From an uncultured Oscillospiraceae bacterium (GTDB taxonomy: Bacteria > Bacillota > Clostridia > Oscillospirales > Oscillospiraceae), in NCBI GenBank assembly GCA_947626085.1, contig CANQQU010000010.1, forward strand, positions 1 to 44,457: DNA of 44,457 bases. Direction: 5' to 3'. Below the pieces are notes generated by a model. That model was not told the origin of the DNA. It saw only the letters and a program-made list of their open reading frames with translations, and did no database searches. The translations under genes and the position numbers were made by a program. Positions 16,499-27,036 of the stretch are shown piece after piece. Position 1 is the first letter of the stretch. Each line of letters begins with the position of its first letter.

Positions 16499-17096
16499 TC
16501 AATCGCCCCGGGAGAGGCTGTCCAGGGCGCGGCGGATATCGCCGTAGCTATGGCCCCGGCGCAAAAGGGCGTTCACAACCCGCTGGGTCTCCTTCGGGTC
16601 CCCATCATCGGGTAAATGGGCCCGGAGATAGTCCTCCAGGGCCTCGGTCTGGTCGGGGTAGTCCGCCAGGGCCTCGTCCCAGTATTCCTTGGGGATCTGC
16701 TTTTCGTAGAGGGCCTGCCGGGCCCGGCCCAGGCCGTAGCCCTTGGCGGCGCAGCGGGCAACGATCCGGCGGGCCGTCTCCCGGTCATCCACCAGGTTCA
16801 GCTCCTCCATCCAGGCCAACGCCTGCCGGGCCTGGTCCGGGTCCTCCCCTTTTTGCACCAGCCGGCGCTCTAAGTCCCGGCGGGACACGTCGGCGGCGGC
16901 CACGATCCGCACCGCCCGGTTTTTCGCGGACAGCTCCCCCGCCGCTTTCCGCAGCCGGGCAAACTCCTCCTCCGTCAGTTCCCTGCCGGCGGTCAGGGCA
17001 AAGTCCGCCACCACCTGGGGATAGAGCCGCAGCACCGTCCCGTCGGAAAATTTCGCGGCGTAACGCCCTGCCCGATCCGGCGAGGCGGAGAGGGAA

Positions 17097-17107
<11 letters not shown>
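16499..17107 (-). CDS. recX: recombination regulator RecX
   Basis: A 202-residue all-helical protein of the RecX family, which binds RecA filaments and limits recombinase activity. Family features are the repeated three-helix units, [12 protein letters not shown] and [19 protein letters not shown] in the first and [14 protein letters not shown] near the end. I start it at the ATG at 17107, overlapping the recA end by 11 bp; a TTG at 17113 is possible. No strong ribosome site is present, fitting coupling to recA and low expression. Confidence 0.92.
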
Positions 17108-18203
<1,096 letters not shown>

Positions 18204-18207
18204 ATGT

Positions 18208-19086
18208 TTAGGTTCCTTCCTTCCCCTGATATTGGGCGGCAACCGCCCGCATGATCTTTTGATCGTCCCGGACCATCTCCAGGACGGTATAACCGTAATC
18301 TTCCAGCAGGGCCTGGACTCCGTTCTCCTGGCCCATGCCAAATTCCAGGCACAAAATCCCCCCGGGCTTGAGGGCGGCGCTGTAATGCTCCAGCAGCGCC
18401 CGATAGCAGTCCAGGCCGTCCGCTCCGCCGTGGAGGGCCAGAGCCGGTTCATAGTCCCGGACGCCGGCGGGAAGCCGCTCCATTTCCTCCGTTGTGACGT
18501 AGGGGGGATTGGAGACGATCAGGTCGAATTTCCCCAGAAACGGGGGGGCAGGCTTCCGGATATCCGCCTGCACGCAGGAGACCCGGCCGGAAAGGTGGTG
18601 GAGAGTGATATTTTTCTTCGCCACCGCCAGGGCCTCCCGGGAAATATCCGCCAGAGTCACCCGGGCGTCCTTCACCCGGCTGGCAACCGCCAGGCCGATA
18701 CAGCCCGAACCGGTACACAGGTCCAGGATCCGGGGGCTTTGGGCCAGAAACAGGGCCTTCTTAATGGCCAGGGAGGTGACAGCGCAGGTATCGTCCCGGG
18801 GGATCAGCACGTCTTGGTTTACATAAAGCTTTAAACCGTAAAATTCCCATTCCCCCAGCACATAGGCCAGGGGCTCCCCCGCCAGAATCCTGCCCATCTC
18901 GTCCTCCAAGGCATGGCAGACGGCGGACGGCGCCACCTCCTCCTGGCGGGCCAACAGCTCCTCCTGGGTAAGACCTGTGACATGGCTCAGCAGGTTTCGT
19001 GCCAGAAAGGACGCGTCCTGGGGCGTTTCGGTGGGCAGGAATCCGTTTTTCGCCGCCAGGTAGAGCTCCCTCAGCGTGACTACCAA
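18208..19086 (-). CDS. prmC: peptide chain release factor N5-glutamine methyltransferase
   Basis: PrmC methylates the GGQ glutamine of release factors RF1/RF2 with SAM. The 292-residue protein has a helical N-terminal domain (1-90) and a Rossmann methyltransferase domain with [16 protein letters not shown] (SAM binding) and the catalytic NPPYV motif near 188-192. It starts at a TTG overlapping the DUF1385 stop; GGGAGGGGG at proper spacing supports this. DUF1385-prmC is a familiar Firmicutes pairing, though prfA is absent here. Confidence 0.95.
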   Translation of the reverse strand: MVVTLRELYLAAKNGFLPTETPQDASFLARNLLSHVTGLTQEELLARQEEVAPSAVCHALEDEMGRILAGEPLAYVLGEWEFYGLKLYVNQDVLIPRDDTCAVTSLAIKKALFLAQSPRILDLCTGSGCIGLAVASRVKDARVTLADISREALAVAKKNITLHHLSGRVSCVQADIRKPAPPFLGKFDLIVSNPPYVTTEEMERLPAGVRDYEPALALHGGADGLDCYRALLEHYSAALKPGGILCLEFGMGQENGVQALLEDYGYTVLEMVRDDQKIMRAVAAQYQGKEGT

Positions 19087-20084
19087 CGGTCCGCCCCCTC
19101 CCGCTCCGGAAGCACCGCCTCCAATGCCGCGATGCCTACCTCGATCATGCCGTCGTCCGGCTCATTGGTGGTGAAATTCTGGAACCACATGCCGGGGGCG
19201 GTGAGAAACCGGGTGAGAAAATTGTCGTACCGCCCCACCAGCCGGTTGGCCTCATAGCTCAGCGACACCACCAGGGGAAGCAGCAGCAGCTTGTACGCGA
19301 TCATGATCAGCGGATACCAAATAGTCCCCCGCAGGGCCGAAAGTCCCGGAACCAGCTTGAGCAGCACCGCCGAGGCCACGGAAAACACCAAAATGGACAG
19401 GATCATCACCACCAGCAAAAAGCTGGTGCCGCAGCGGGGGTGCTTCCGGGTCTGAACGCGGACGTTTTCCACCGTCAGGGGCAGACCCGCCTCATAGCAA
19501 CGGATGGTTTTATGCTCCGCGCCGTGGTAAGAAAAGACCCGCTTCATCTCCCCCATCCGGGAGATGAGGATCATGTAGGCCAGGAAAATGACCATGCGGA
19601 TCACGCCCTCGATGAGATTGATCAGAATGGGGCTGGAGATCCAGGGGTCGAAAAAGCTGCCGATGACCATGGGCAGAAGGAAAAACAGCCCTATCGACAC
19701 CGCCAGGCCCAGTACCACGGCGGTGCCGACCAGCGCCTTCTGAAACGCCTCGCTGCCCAGCTTTTTTTCCAGCCACTGGTCAAATTTGGAGGCGGACTCC
19801 TCCGTTTCCTCCGGGGAAAGGTCCGCCGAGCGCATCAGCGCCTTCACCCCGGTAACTTGGGCGTCTACAAAATTCACAATGCCCCGGATCAGCGGCCAAC
19901 GCAGCGGGGATTTTTTCGGAGGAAGGGAGCGGGCCGTCACCTCCACGTTCAGGCCCTCCGGCCCCCGGGTGACCACCGCATCCTTCTCCGGTCCCCGCAT
20001 CAAAATTCCCTCGATCAGGGCCTGTCCGCCGATCATGGTGCGGAATTTTTCCTGGCAGGCCGGCGCCTCCGCCGTTTTTTTCAT
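19080..20084 (-). CDS. DUF1385 (YqhQ-like) membrane protein
   Basis: A 334-residue DUF1385 protein. An N-terminal soluble part contains MIGGQALIEGILMRGP; four or five helices lie between about 125 and 290, and the conserved motifs YHGAEHKTIRCYEAG and HPRCGTSFL around 200-235 suggest a metal or cofactor site. B. subtilis YqhQ belongs here; the biochemical role is not known to me. Start at 20084 has GGGGAGAG. Overlaps prmC and follows the histidine kinase by 14 bp. Confidence 0.9.
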   Translation of the reverse strand: MKKTAEAPACQEKFRTMIGGQALIEGILMRGPEKDAVVTRGPEGLNVEVTARSLPPKKSPLRWPLIRGIVNFVDAQVTGVKALMRSADLSPEETEESASKFDQWLEKKLGSEAFQKALVGTAVVLGLAVSIGLFFLLPMVIGSFFDPWISSPILINLIEGVIRMVIFLAYMILISRMGEMKRVFSYHGAEHKTIRCYEAGLPLTVENVRVQTRKHPRCGTSFLLVVMILSILVFSVASAVLLKLVPGLSALRGTIWYPLIMIAYKLLLLPLVVSLSYEANRLVGRYDNFLTRFLTAPGMWFQNFTTNEPDDGMIEVGIAALEAVLPEREGADRW

Positions 20085-20098
20085 AAGCTCTCCCCTCT

Positions 20099-21526
20099 CT
20101 ATTGGGCGGCGGGCAGCCACACCGTCACCAACGTGCCGCCGCCCTGGGCATTTTCCAGGGTCAGGCTGCCGCCGTGCATCTGCACGATCTCCTCGCATAC
20201 CGCCAGGCCGATGCCGGTGCCCCTGGCCTTGGAGCTGCCCTTATAAAACTTCATTTTCACCAGCGGAAGCTCGTCCTCCGGGATCCCAGGGCCAAAGTCC
20301 CGGATCCGAATGGCCACCCCGCCCTGGTCGGCGGCGATAGACGCCTGTATTCGCTTCCCCTCCCCGCCGTGCTTGGCGGCGTTGTCCAGGATGTTCAAAA
20401 AGACCTGGCGCATCCGCTTGGGGTCGCAGGGAATGGCGGGCAAAGGCTCGTCGCTTTCCTCGTACTCCAGGGCAATACCTTCGGAGGTCAGGCGGCTGCG
20501 GTACATATACACAATGTCCTCAAATTCCCCCCGGAGATCCGCCTGCTCGATGTTCAGCGTCATCCGCCCGTCCTGCAGACGGGTGAAGTCCAGCAGCTCC
20601 ACCACCATTTCGGTGAGGCGCTTGGCCTCCTTCTGAATGATCCGCACCCCCCGCTCCGTCTCCGGGTCCAGGGACTCCTCATCCAAAAGCGTCTCGCTCC
20701 AGCCGGTGATGGCCGTCAGCGGCGTGCGCAGCTCATGGGATAGGGAGGAAATGAAGTCCGCCTGTATTTTCTCGTTCTGGCTGATGGTGGCGGAGAGATC
20801 GTTGATGGCCTCCGCCAATTTGCCCAGCTCGTCATTGTACTTGGTTTGAATTTGGATCCCGTAGCTGCCACCCGCGATCCGGTTGGCCTTCTGGGTGATC
20901 TGATCCAGGGAATAGAGGACGGAACGGATATACAGGCTCCCGCTGACAGCCGTGGCGGTCGCCACGACGGCCAAGGCCAGCAGAGAGACCACCGCCACCA
21001 AAGCGATCTGCCCGTCCATCTTCCGGGTGGAGGTGACATAGCGGAGGACTCCGATGACCTCTCCGTTGCTGTAGATCATGGGACTGGATACCGCGATGAT
21101 CCGCTCCCCGGTCTCCGGGTCCCGGCCCAAATAGGGGCAGATGCCCCGGGTACTCACCGCCTCCTGGATCTCCGGCGTGGTTGGGCTGTTCCCGGCCCAG
21201 GGGCCATAGGAGGAGGCCACCAGCTGGCCCTGGGCGTTGATAAATTGCAGCTCCAGCCGGTCCTTCTCCTGAAAGGTCTGGGCATAGGAAATGCAGGACT
21301 GGTAATAGCCCCCGTAGTCCAGCCGCAGCGCGTCGGAAAAGAACTCCGTGGTGGTCTTGGCCCGGTAGCGAAGGTCTGCCTCCATGCCGGCATAGTAGGA
21401 CAGGGCGAAGGCCGCCGTCACAGCCGTGACGCAGGCAAGGCCCAGGGAACACACCACGATCAGCGTAGACGTCAGATACCGTCCCTGGAGGGTGCTGCGC
21501 CGCTTTTCCCGGCTCCTTCCAAACAT
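20099..21526 (-). CDS. sensor histidine kinase
   Basis: A 475-residue transmembrane kinase: TM1 about 18-42; an extracellular Cache/PAS-like sensor (about 45-170, with LQFINAQGQLVASSYG and GEVIGVLRYVTS); TM2 about 173-197; HAMP about 198-250; a HisKA dimerisation domain with SHELRTPLT (phospho-His near 262); and an ATPase domain with NILDNAAKHG, DFGPGIP and GTGIGLA. It is WalK/PhoR-like in layout but lacks a cytoplasmic PAS domain. I start it at the ATG at 21526, which shares one base with the regulator stop and has GGGGCG upstream; an ATG at 21538 also exists. Signal unknown. Confidence 0.92.
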   Translation of the reverse strand: MFGRSREKRRSTLQGRYLTSTLIVVCSLGLACVTAVTAAFALSYYAGMEADLRYRAKTTTEFFSDALRLDYGGYYQSCISYAQTFQEKDRLELQFINAQGQLVASSYGPWAGNSPTTPEIQEAVSTRGICPYLGRDPETGERIIAVSSPMIYSNGEVIGVLRYVTSTRKMDGQIALVAVVSLLALAVVATATAVSGSLYIRSVLYSLDQITQKANRIAGGSYGIQIQTKYNDELGKLAEAINDLSATISQNEKIQADFISSLSHELRTPLTAITGWSETLLDEESLDPETERGVRIIQKEAKRLTEMVVELLDFTRLQDGRMTLNIEQADLRGEFEDIVYMYRSRLTSEGIALEYEESDEPLPAIPCDPKRMRQVFLNILDNAAKHGGEGKRIQASIAADQGGVAIRIRDFGPGIPEDELPLVKMKFYKGSSKARGTGIGLAVCEEIVQMHGGSLTLENAQGGGTLVTVWLPAAQ

Positions 21527-22212
21527 CAGGCGCCCCATTTATAGCCAAAGCCCCAGACGGTGGTGATGTAGGCGGGGTTGGCGGTATCGTCCTCGATCTT
21601 GATCCGGAGACGGCGAATGTTCACGTCCACGATCTTCAGATCTCCCTCATAGTCCCTGCCCCAGACAGCGGAGAGAATGTCCTCCCGGGCCAGGGCCCGC
21701 CCCGGATTCTGCATGAACAGCTTCATAATGGCATACTCCACCTGGGTCAGCCGCACCCGGAGGCCGTTCTTTTCCAGGGTGTGATTGCGGGTGTTCATCA
21801 CAAAGGGTCCCTGGGTCAGAAGCTCGCTCTCCCCAGCCGTGTCCCCGCCCAGGCGCCGGTACAATGCGTCAATCCGGGCGGTAAGCTCCGCCGGGGAGAA
21901 GGGCTTCGTCACATAGTCGTCCGCCCCGGTCATCAGGCCCGTGATCTTGTCCATCTCCTGGGTGCGGGCGGTGAGCATGATGATGCCCACCTGCTTATTG
22001 GAGACCCGAATCCGGCGGCAGACCTCGAAGCCGTCCATATCCGGCAGCATGATGTCCAGAATGGCGACGCCGATATCCGGATTCTCCCGGAGGCGGTCCA
22101 GGGCCTGCTGGCCGGTAGCGGCCTCGATGGCTTCATACCCCGCCCTGCGGAGATTGATCACCACAAAGGAACGGATATTCTCCTCATCCTCCAAAATCAT
22201 TACCTTTTTCAT
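21526..22212 (-). CDS. OmpR-family response regulator
   Basis: A 228-residue two-domain regulator. The receiver domain has the acidic pocket E8/D9/E10, phospho-acceptor D53 (AILDIMLPD), T81 and K103. The winged-helix DNA-binding domain (about 130-225) shows LTQVEYAIMKLF, VDVNIRRLRIKIE and the C-terminal TVWGFGYKW hairpin. Partner of the kinase just downstream. Proteins of this family bind direct repeats at 11-bp pitch, the pattern seen at 3858-3885; a connection is possible but unproven. Confidence 0.95.
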   Translation of the reverse strand: MKKVMILEDEENIRSFVVINLRRAGYEAIEAATGQQALDRLRENPDIGVAILDIMLPDMDGFEVCRRIRVSNKQVGIIMLTARTQEMDKITGLMTGADDYVTKPFSPAELTARIDALYRRLGGDTAGESELLTQGPFVMNTRNHTLEKNGLRVRLTQVEYAIMKLFMQNPGRALAREDILSAVWGRDYEGDLKIVDVNIRRLRIKIEDDTANPAYITTVWGFGYKWGA

Positions 22213-22224
22213 AGTCTTCCCTCT

Positions 22225-23499
22225 CTACATCTCTCCTGTTTTCCAATCCCGCAGGATCAAATGGAAGCTATCCACCAGTCCCTGCCGGGTAACGGCGGCG
22301 GAATCGGCCTCCAAGCGGGCGGCAAAGGTGGTCTGCTCTGCGTGAAGGAGCAAAAACCGGTTTCTGCTCACCGCCTGGGCATCCCGATCCGCGCCGGAAA
22401 AAGCGTAAATTGTAAAAATAAGCCGGGATTCTTGCGTTTCCTCGTCCGTAAGGGAAAATTCCCAGGCATCCTCCCGCAGGGCAACCGTCACCCGGTCTGC
22501 CCAGCTGGGATCCAGGTCCAGATACCATCCCGCCTCAAAATCGTGAAAGGTATAGCGCTTGGTCGTTTCGCTGCCGTCGGGGGCCAGGGCGTACCATCGG
22601 ATCAGGGATCCCTCTCCATCCGGCTGATGGGCCAGGACTTGGGGAAGCTCCAGGATCCCGTCGCCGTCGATATCCTCCGCCAGAATCTCGTCGCCCCGGA
22701 GCGCGCCGCCGGGGGAAACATTCCGCAGCTCCCCGTCCAGGAGCGCGAACACATCGGTGATCAGATTCCCCTCCCCCGCGGAACTGGTGGCGAACACCGC
22801 CGGAGTCCCGTCGGTCAAAGCGCCGGTCAGGACCCGCCGCAGCCGGGCGGCGGGAGCGGACATCTCCACACGGTTGGAACGCTGAGCGGCGCCGTCCAAA
22901 AAGGTGTAAAGCTCGGCGATCCCTGAGGCGTTTTCACCCTCCCCGGGGCGGAGGAGCAGCAGCTCCCCGCCGGGCGATGAGTCCATGGACAGCGTAAGGA
23001 ATGCCGAATAGGTGGCGGACAGGAGCCGGACAGCCTCCCCCTCCGTCCAGGCGTAGACGCTGACTGAACGGGGCAGCTTGTCGCTGAGCCGCACGCCCAC
23101 CACGATCTCAACACCGCCTTTGCCGTCCAGCTGGGCGTACTCCACCCGGTCGAAGCGCTCTCCATAGCTCTCCAGGGTCTCGGTGTGGTAAAACCCGCCG
23201 TCCCGGCGCTGAAAAATCAGGATGCGCAGGGGCTTCTCCTCCTGGGCTTTGGCAAAGAGCAGGTACTCCTCTTCCCCATCCCCGTCCAGGTCCGCCGCCT
23301 GGACCGTCTGCTGGTACTCCCCGGCAACGGGGGCGCTGTACTCCAGGCCTGTCATGGCCTGATCGATGGCGGACTGCAGGGCCTGGTCCTCCTGGGAGCG
23401 GCGGGGCGGGGCGTACATTTGATCCACCGTCACCAGCGCGCAGCCGGAAAGCAGCAGGGCCACAAGGAGGACCCCCAAAAAACGCGGTATTCTTTCCAC
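22225..23499 (-). CDS. lipoprotein with DxDGDG repeats, linked to two-component system
   Basis: A 424-residue predicted lipoprotein. A GTG start (23499) with AAGGAGAGG upstream gives the leader VERIPRFLGVLLVALLLSGC, with the lipobox LSGC. Two calcium-loop-like motifs, DLDGDGEEEYLLF (about 70) and DIDGDGILELP (about 275), resemble FG-GAP/VCBS-type repeats. The body is otherwise beta-rich and matches no family I recognise. It sits 12 bp before the response regulator and 81 bp after dnaE, so it may be an accessory sensor of the two-component system. The gene has a candidate -10 of its own at 23551. Confidence 0.82.
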   Translation of the reverse strand: MERIPRFLGVLLVALLLSGCALVTVDQMYAPPRRSQEDQALQSAIDQAMTGLEYSAPVAGEYQQTVQAADLDGDGEEEYLLFAKAQEEKPLRILIFQRRDGGFYHTETLESYGERFDRVEYAQLDGKGGVEIVVGVRLSDKLPRSVSVYAWTEGEAVRLLSATYSAFLTLSMDSSPGGELLLLRPGEGENASGIAELYTFLDGAAQRSNRVEMSAPAARLRRVLTGALTDGTPAVFATSSAGEGNLITDVFALLDGELRNVSPGGALRGDEILAEDIDGDGILELPQVLAHQPDGEGSLIRWYALAPDGSETTKRYTFHDFEAGWYLDLDPSWADRVTVALREDAWEFSLTDEETQESRLIFTIYAFSGADRDAQAVSRNRFLLLHAEQTTFAARLEADSAAVTRQGLVDSFHLILRDWKTGEM

Positions 23500-23550
23500 T
23501 TGGGGCACCTCTCCTTCCCGCCGCTTCCACTTAAAGCAGGCGCTTTTTAT

Positions 23551-23556
23551 AGTATA
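23551..23556 (-). promoter_or_regulatory. candidate -10 for lipoprotein/two-component genes
   Basis: TATACT on the minus strand in the 81-bp dnaE-lipoprotein gap; no convincing -35. Confidence 0.35.
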
Positions 23557-23580
23557 GCACAGATTTTCCAAAAAGGGAAG

Positions 23581-26500
23581 TTATTTGACAACAACATTCC
23601 CATTTCCCAGCACATTTTCCAGCTCTCCCACCAGCCTCCTGTCCAGGCCGCAGCGGGTGCCCCGGCGGATCCGAGTATCGGCAAAGTACACCACCGCCTG
23701 GGCATCTCCTGGGAACATATTCAGCATGGCCCGCACCTTCCGCAGCCGGGGGTCTTGCTCCGAGGGAAGCCGGAGATACAAGGTGCTGCCGCTGAGCCGG
23801 TTGCTCTGGGGGGCCGGCGCCGGCTGGGTTCCGCCGGAAAAGTCCGAAATGGGCTGGGCCCGGTTCACCACGAGCTGGGGCTCCTTGTCGTCCCGGAGGG
23901 AGAGGCGGCCTGTGACCACCACCGGGGCGTTTTCCCGGAGGTAGCCGCCGTACTGGCTCAGCACATTGGAAAAGGCCAGCATTTCAATGGACGCGGTGTC
24001 GTCCTCCAACGTGACGTAGGCCATCATGGAGTTATTCCGGGTGGTCTTCATCTTGACGGTCTGGACGATCCCAGCGATCTGCACGATCTGGTCGTCGGCA
24101 AATTGGGAATCCTCCGCCATCAGGGCGGAAATGGGCGATACATGGGTTTTTTGCAAATACGCCCGGTAGTCGTCCATGGGGTGGCCGGAGAGGTAAATGC
24201 CGGTGGTCTCCTTCTCCATCAGCATTCTTTGCGCCCGGTCCAGCTCCGGCAGGGTGGGAATGGGCACGCTGGCCCCCACGTCCTCCCCCTGGACCATGGC
24301 GAACAGGCCCATCTGGCCCTCCAGATTCCGCTTCCGGGTGGCGGCGACGCTGTCCATCATGGTTTCGTACACCGCCAGCAGTTCGCTGCGGCGGTTTCCC
24401 AGGCAGTCCATGGCGCCGCACTTGATGAAGTTCTCAACGGCCCGCTTGTTCAGCTCCCCCTCCCCCATCCGCTGGAGGAAATCCTCCAGGGACTGGAAGG
24501 GGCCGCCCTCGGTCCGCTTCTCCACCAGGGAACGGATCAGCCCGTGGCCCACGTTCTTCACGGCTCCCAGGCCGAAGCGAATGGCGTTCCCCTCCACCAC
24601 GAAGGGGTCCTCGGAGCGGTTGATGTCCGGGGGCAGCGTGGCGATCCCCCACTCCTTGCACTCGGCGATATAGCCCGCCACCTTCTCGGAAGAGTCCAGC
24701 ACCGAGGTCATGAGGGCCGCCATGTATTGCAGGAGATAGTGGCACTTGAGATAAGCGGTCTGGTAGCTGACCACGGCGTAGCAGGCGGAGTGGGCCTTGT
24801 TGAAGGCGTAGTCGCCGAAGGCCACGATCTCGTCGTAAATGGACTGGGCCGCCGCCTCGCTGACCCCCCGAGCCACCGCCCCGGGAATGTTCTGCTTGGG
24901 GTCGCCGTAGACGAACACCGGCCGCTCCGCGTCGATGATCTTCTGCTTTTTCTTGGAAATGGCCCGGCGGATGTTGTCCGCCTGGCCCATGGAGTAGCCG
25001 CCCAGAGAGCGGAAGATCTCAATGACCTGCTCCTGGTAGAGAATGACACCATAGGTGACCTTCAAAATAGGCTCCAGGAGGGGGGTCTTGTAGGTGATCC
25101 TTCTGGGGTCCTGCTTGTTGGCGATAAAGGTGGGGATAGAATCCATGGGCCCCGGACGGTACAGAGCCACCAGGGCCGTCAGGTCCTCGATGGAGGTGGG
25201 CTTCATATTCATGCACACCCCGGTGATCCCGGCGGACTCCAGCTGGAACACCCCCTGGGTCTTCCCCTCGGCCAGCATGGCGTAGGTCTCCCGGTCGAAA
25301 TCCGGCACCGCCTGGATGGAGAAGTCCGGCTGGATCCTGCGGATCTGCTCCTCGGCGTCCGCGATCACCGACAGGTTTCGCAGACCCAAAAAGTCCATTT
25401 TGAGAAGGCCCAGCTCCTCGATGGTGGTCATGGTGTACTGGGTGACGATGGTATCGTCGTTCCGGGACAAGGGCACATAGGTGTCCACCGGCTTGGCGGT
25501 GATCACCACCCCGGCGGCGTGGGTAGAGGTATTCCGGGGCATCCCCTCCAGGCTCATGGCGGTATCGATGAGGGTCTTCACCCGCTGGTCCCCGTCGTAC
25601 ATCTCCTTGAGCCGGGGCGAGACATTCAGCGCCTCTTTTAACGTGATATGCAGCGTGGTGGGCACCAGCTTGGCCACCACGTCGGTCTCGGCATAGGTGA
25701 AGTTCAGGGCCCGGCCCACGTCCCGGATGGCGCCCCGGGCCGCCATGGTGCCGAAGGTGACGATCTGGGCCACATGGTCCTTGCCATACTTTTCCGTCAC
25801 ATAGTCAATGACCTCGCCCCGGCGCTCCTGGCAGAAATCCGTGTCGAAATCCGGCATACTGACCCGCTCCGGGTTCAAAAACCGCTCAAAGATCAGCCCG
25901 TACTTCATGGGGTCCACCTCCGTGATGTGGAGGCAGTAGGCGGCGATGGAGGCCGCGCCGGAGCCACGGCCCGGCCCCACGGGAATGCCGGACTCCTTTG
26001 CATAGCGAATAAAATCCCAGACGATGAGATAGTAGTTTACATAACCCATATGGGAAATGACGTTCATTTCATAGTCCAGCCGCTGACGGTACTCTGCCGG
26101 CGGATCCACATAGCGCTTCTCAAAGCCCTCCAGGCACAGCCGCCGGAAGTAGACCTCGCTGTCCTCCCCGGTGGGCACCGGAAATTCCGGCAGGTGGTAC
26201 TGATTGAAGACAAACTCCACATTGCACCGCCGGGCGATTTTCACCGTATTTTCAAAGGCTTCTTCGCAGTCCGGGAAGAGGGCGCGCATCTCCTCCTCGC
26301 TTTTCAGGTAAAATTCCTCGGTCTGGAATTTCATCCGGTTGGGATCGTCCACGGTCTTGCCGGTCTGGATACACAGCAGCACATCCTGCATCTTGGCGTC
26401 CTCCCGGCGGAGGTAGTGGGCGTCGTTGGTGACCACCAGCGGAAGGCCCGTCTCCCGGGCCAGCCTGCGGATGCCCTGATTCACCGCCCGCTGGGCCTCG

Positions 26501-27036
26501 ATCCCGTGGTCCTGCATTTCCAGGAAGAAATTTCCGGGGCCGAAAATCTCCGAGAGGGTCAAGGCGTAGCTTTTGGCGCTGTCGTAGCTGTCCTCCATCA
26601 GATACTGGGGGATGGCCCCAGCCAGGCAGGCGGACAGGGCAATCAGCCCCTCGTGGCGCTGCCGCAGCAACTCCAGATCCACCCGGGGCTTGCCGTAAAA
26701 TCCGTTCAGAAAAGCCTGGCTCACCAGCAGGCAGAGGTTTTCATAGCCGGTTTGGTTTTCGCAGAGCAGCACCAGATGGTACGGGTCGTTGTCCACGCCA
26801 TAGATCCGGTCCGCCATGCCCCGCCGGGCCACATAGACCTCGCAGCCAATGATGGGCTTGATCCCCGCGGCCTTGGCGGCCTTATAAAAATCGATGCAGC
26901 CGTACATCACCCCATGGTCGGTGATGGCCACGGCCTCCTGGCCCAGCTCCTGCACCCGGTCCATCATGGAGCCGATGCGGCAGGCCCCGTCCAATAGGCT
27001 GTACTCCGTGTGGACGTGGAGGTGGACAAAACTCAT
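23581..27036 (-). CDS. dnaE: DNA polymerase III subunit alpha, DnaE type
   Basis: A replicative polymerase subunit of 1151 residues. Order: PHP domain (HLHVHTEYSLLDGA at 5-18), polymerase palm with catalytic Asp398 and Asp400 in MPDFDTDF, thumb and fingers (GVFQLESAGITG; YGVILYQEQVIEI; NKAHSACYAVVSYQTAYLK), a helix-hairpin region, an OB domain near 965-1050 (VQIAGIVQTVKMKTTRNNSMM), and a short C-terminal part. In Firmicutes DnaE works beside PolC in primer extension on the lagging strand. ATG at 27036 overlaps the whiA stop (ATGA) and has AAGGAGG. Confidence 0.98.
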   Translation of the reverse strand: MSFVHLHVHTEYSLLDGACRIGSMMDRVQELGQEAVAITDHGVMYGCIDFYKAAKAAGIKPIIGCEVYVARRGMADRIYGVDNDPYHLVLLCENQTGYENLCLLVSQAFLNGFYGKPRVDLELLRQRHEGLIALSACLAGAIPQYLMEDSYDSAKSYALTLSEIFGPGNFFLEMQDHGIEAQRAVNQGIRRLARETGLPLVVTNDAHYLRREDAKMQDVLLCIQTGKTVDDPNRMKFQTEEFYLKSEEEMRALFPDCEEAFENTVKIARRCNVEFVFNQYHLPEFPVPTGEDSEVYFRRLCLEGFEKRYVDPPAEYRQRLDYEMNVISHMGYVNYYLIVWDFIRYAKESGIPVGPGRGSGAASIAAYCLHITEVDPMKYGLIFERFLNPERVSMPDFDTDFCQERRGEVIDYVTEKYGKDHVAQIVTFGTMAARGAIRDVGRALNFTYAETDVVAKLVPTTLHITLKEALNVSPRLKEMYDGDQRVKTLIDTAMSLEGMPRNTSTHAAGVVITAKPVDTYVPLSRNDDTIVTQYTMTTIEELGLLKMDFLGLRNLSVIADAEEQIRRIQPDFSIQAVPDFDRETYAMLAEGKTQGVFQLESAGITGVCMNMKPTSIEDLTALVALYRPGPMDSIPTFIANKQDPRRITYKTPLLEPILKVTYGVILYQEQVIEIFRSLGGYSMGQADNIRRAISKKKQKIIDAERPVFVYGDPKQNIPGAVARGVSEAAAQSIYDEIVAFGDYAFNKAHSACYAVVSYQTAYLKCHYLLQYMAALMTSVLDSSEKVAGYIAECKEWGIATLPPDINRSEDPFVVEGNAIRFGLGAVKNVGHGLIRSLVEKRTEGGPFQSLEDFLQRMGEGELNKRAVENFIKCGAMDCLGNRRSELLAVYETMMDSVAATRKRNLEGQMGLFAMVQGEDVGASVPIPTLPELDRAQRMLMEKETTGIYLSGHPMDDYRAYLQKTHVSPISALMAEDSQFADDQIVQIAGIVQTVKMKTTRNNSMMAYVTLEDDTASIEMLAFSNVLSQYGGYLRENAPVVVTGRLSLRDDKEPQLVVNRAQPISDFSGGTQPAPAPQSNRLSGSTLYLRLPSEQDPRLRKVRAMLNMFPGDAQAVVYFADTRIRRGTRCGLDRRLVGELENVLGNGNVVVK

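Noticed and set aside
23185..25641. Very long open frame (over 800 codons) antisense to dnaE and the lipoprotein gene, and similar ones at 25648-26997 and 27087-28232.
   Set aside because: High GC removes stop codons in antisense frames; the encoded sequences are His/Gly/Gln-rich without domains, have no proper ribosome sites, and cover proven genes.
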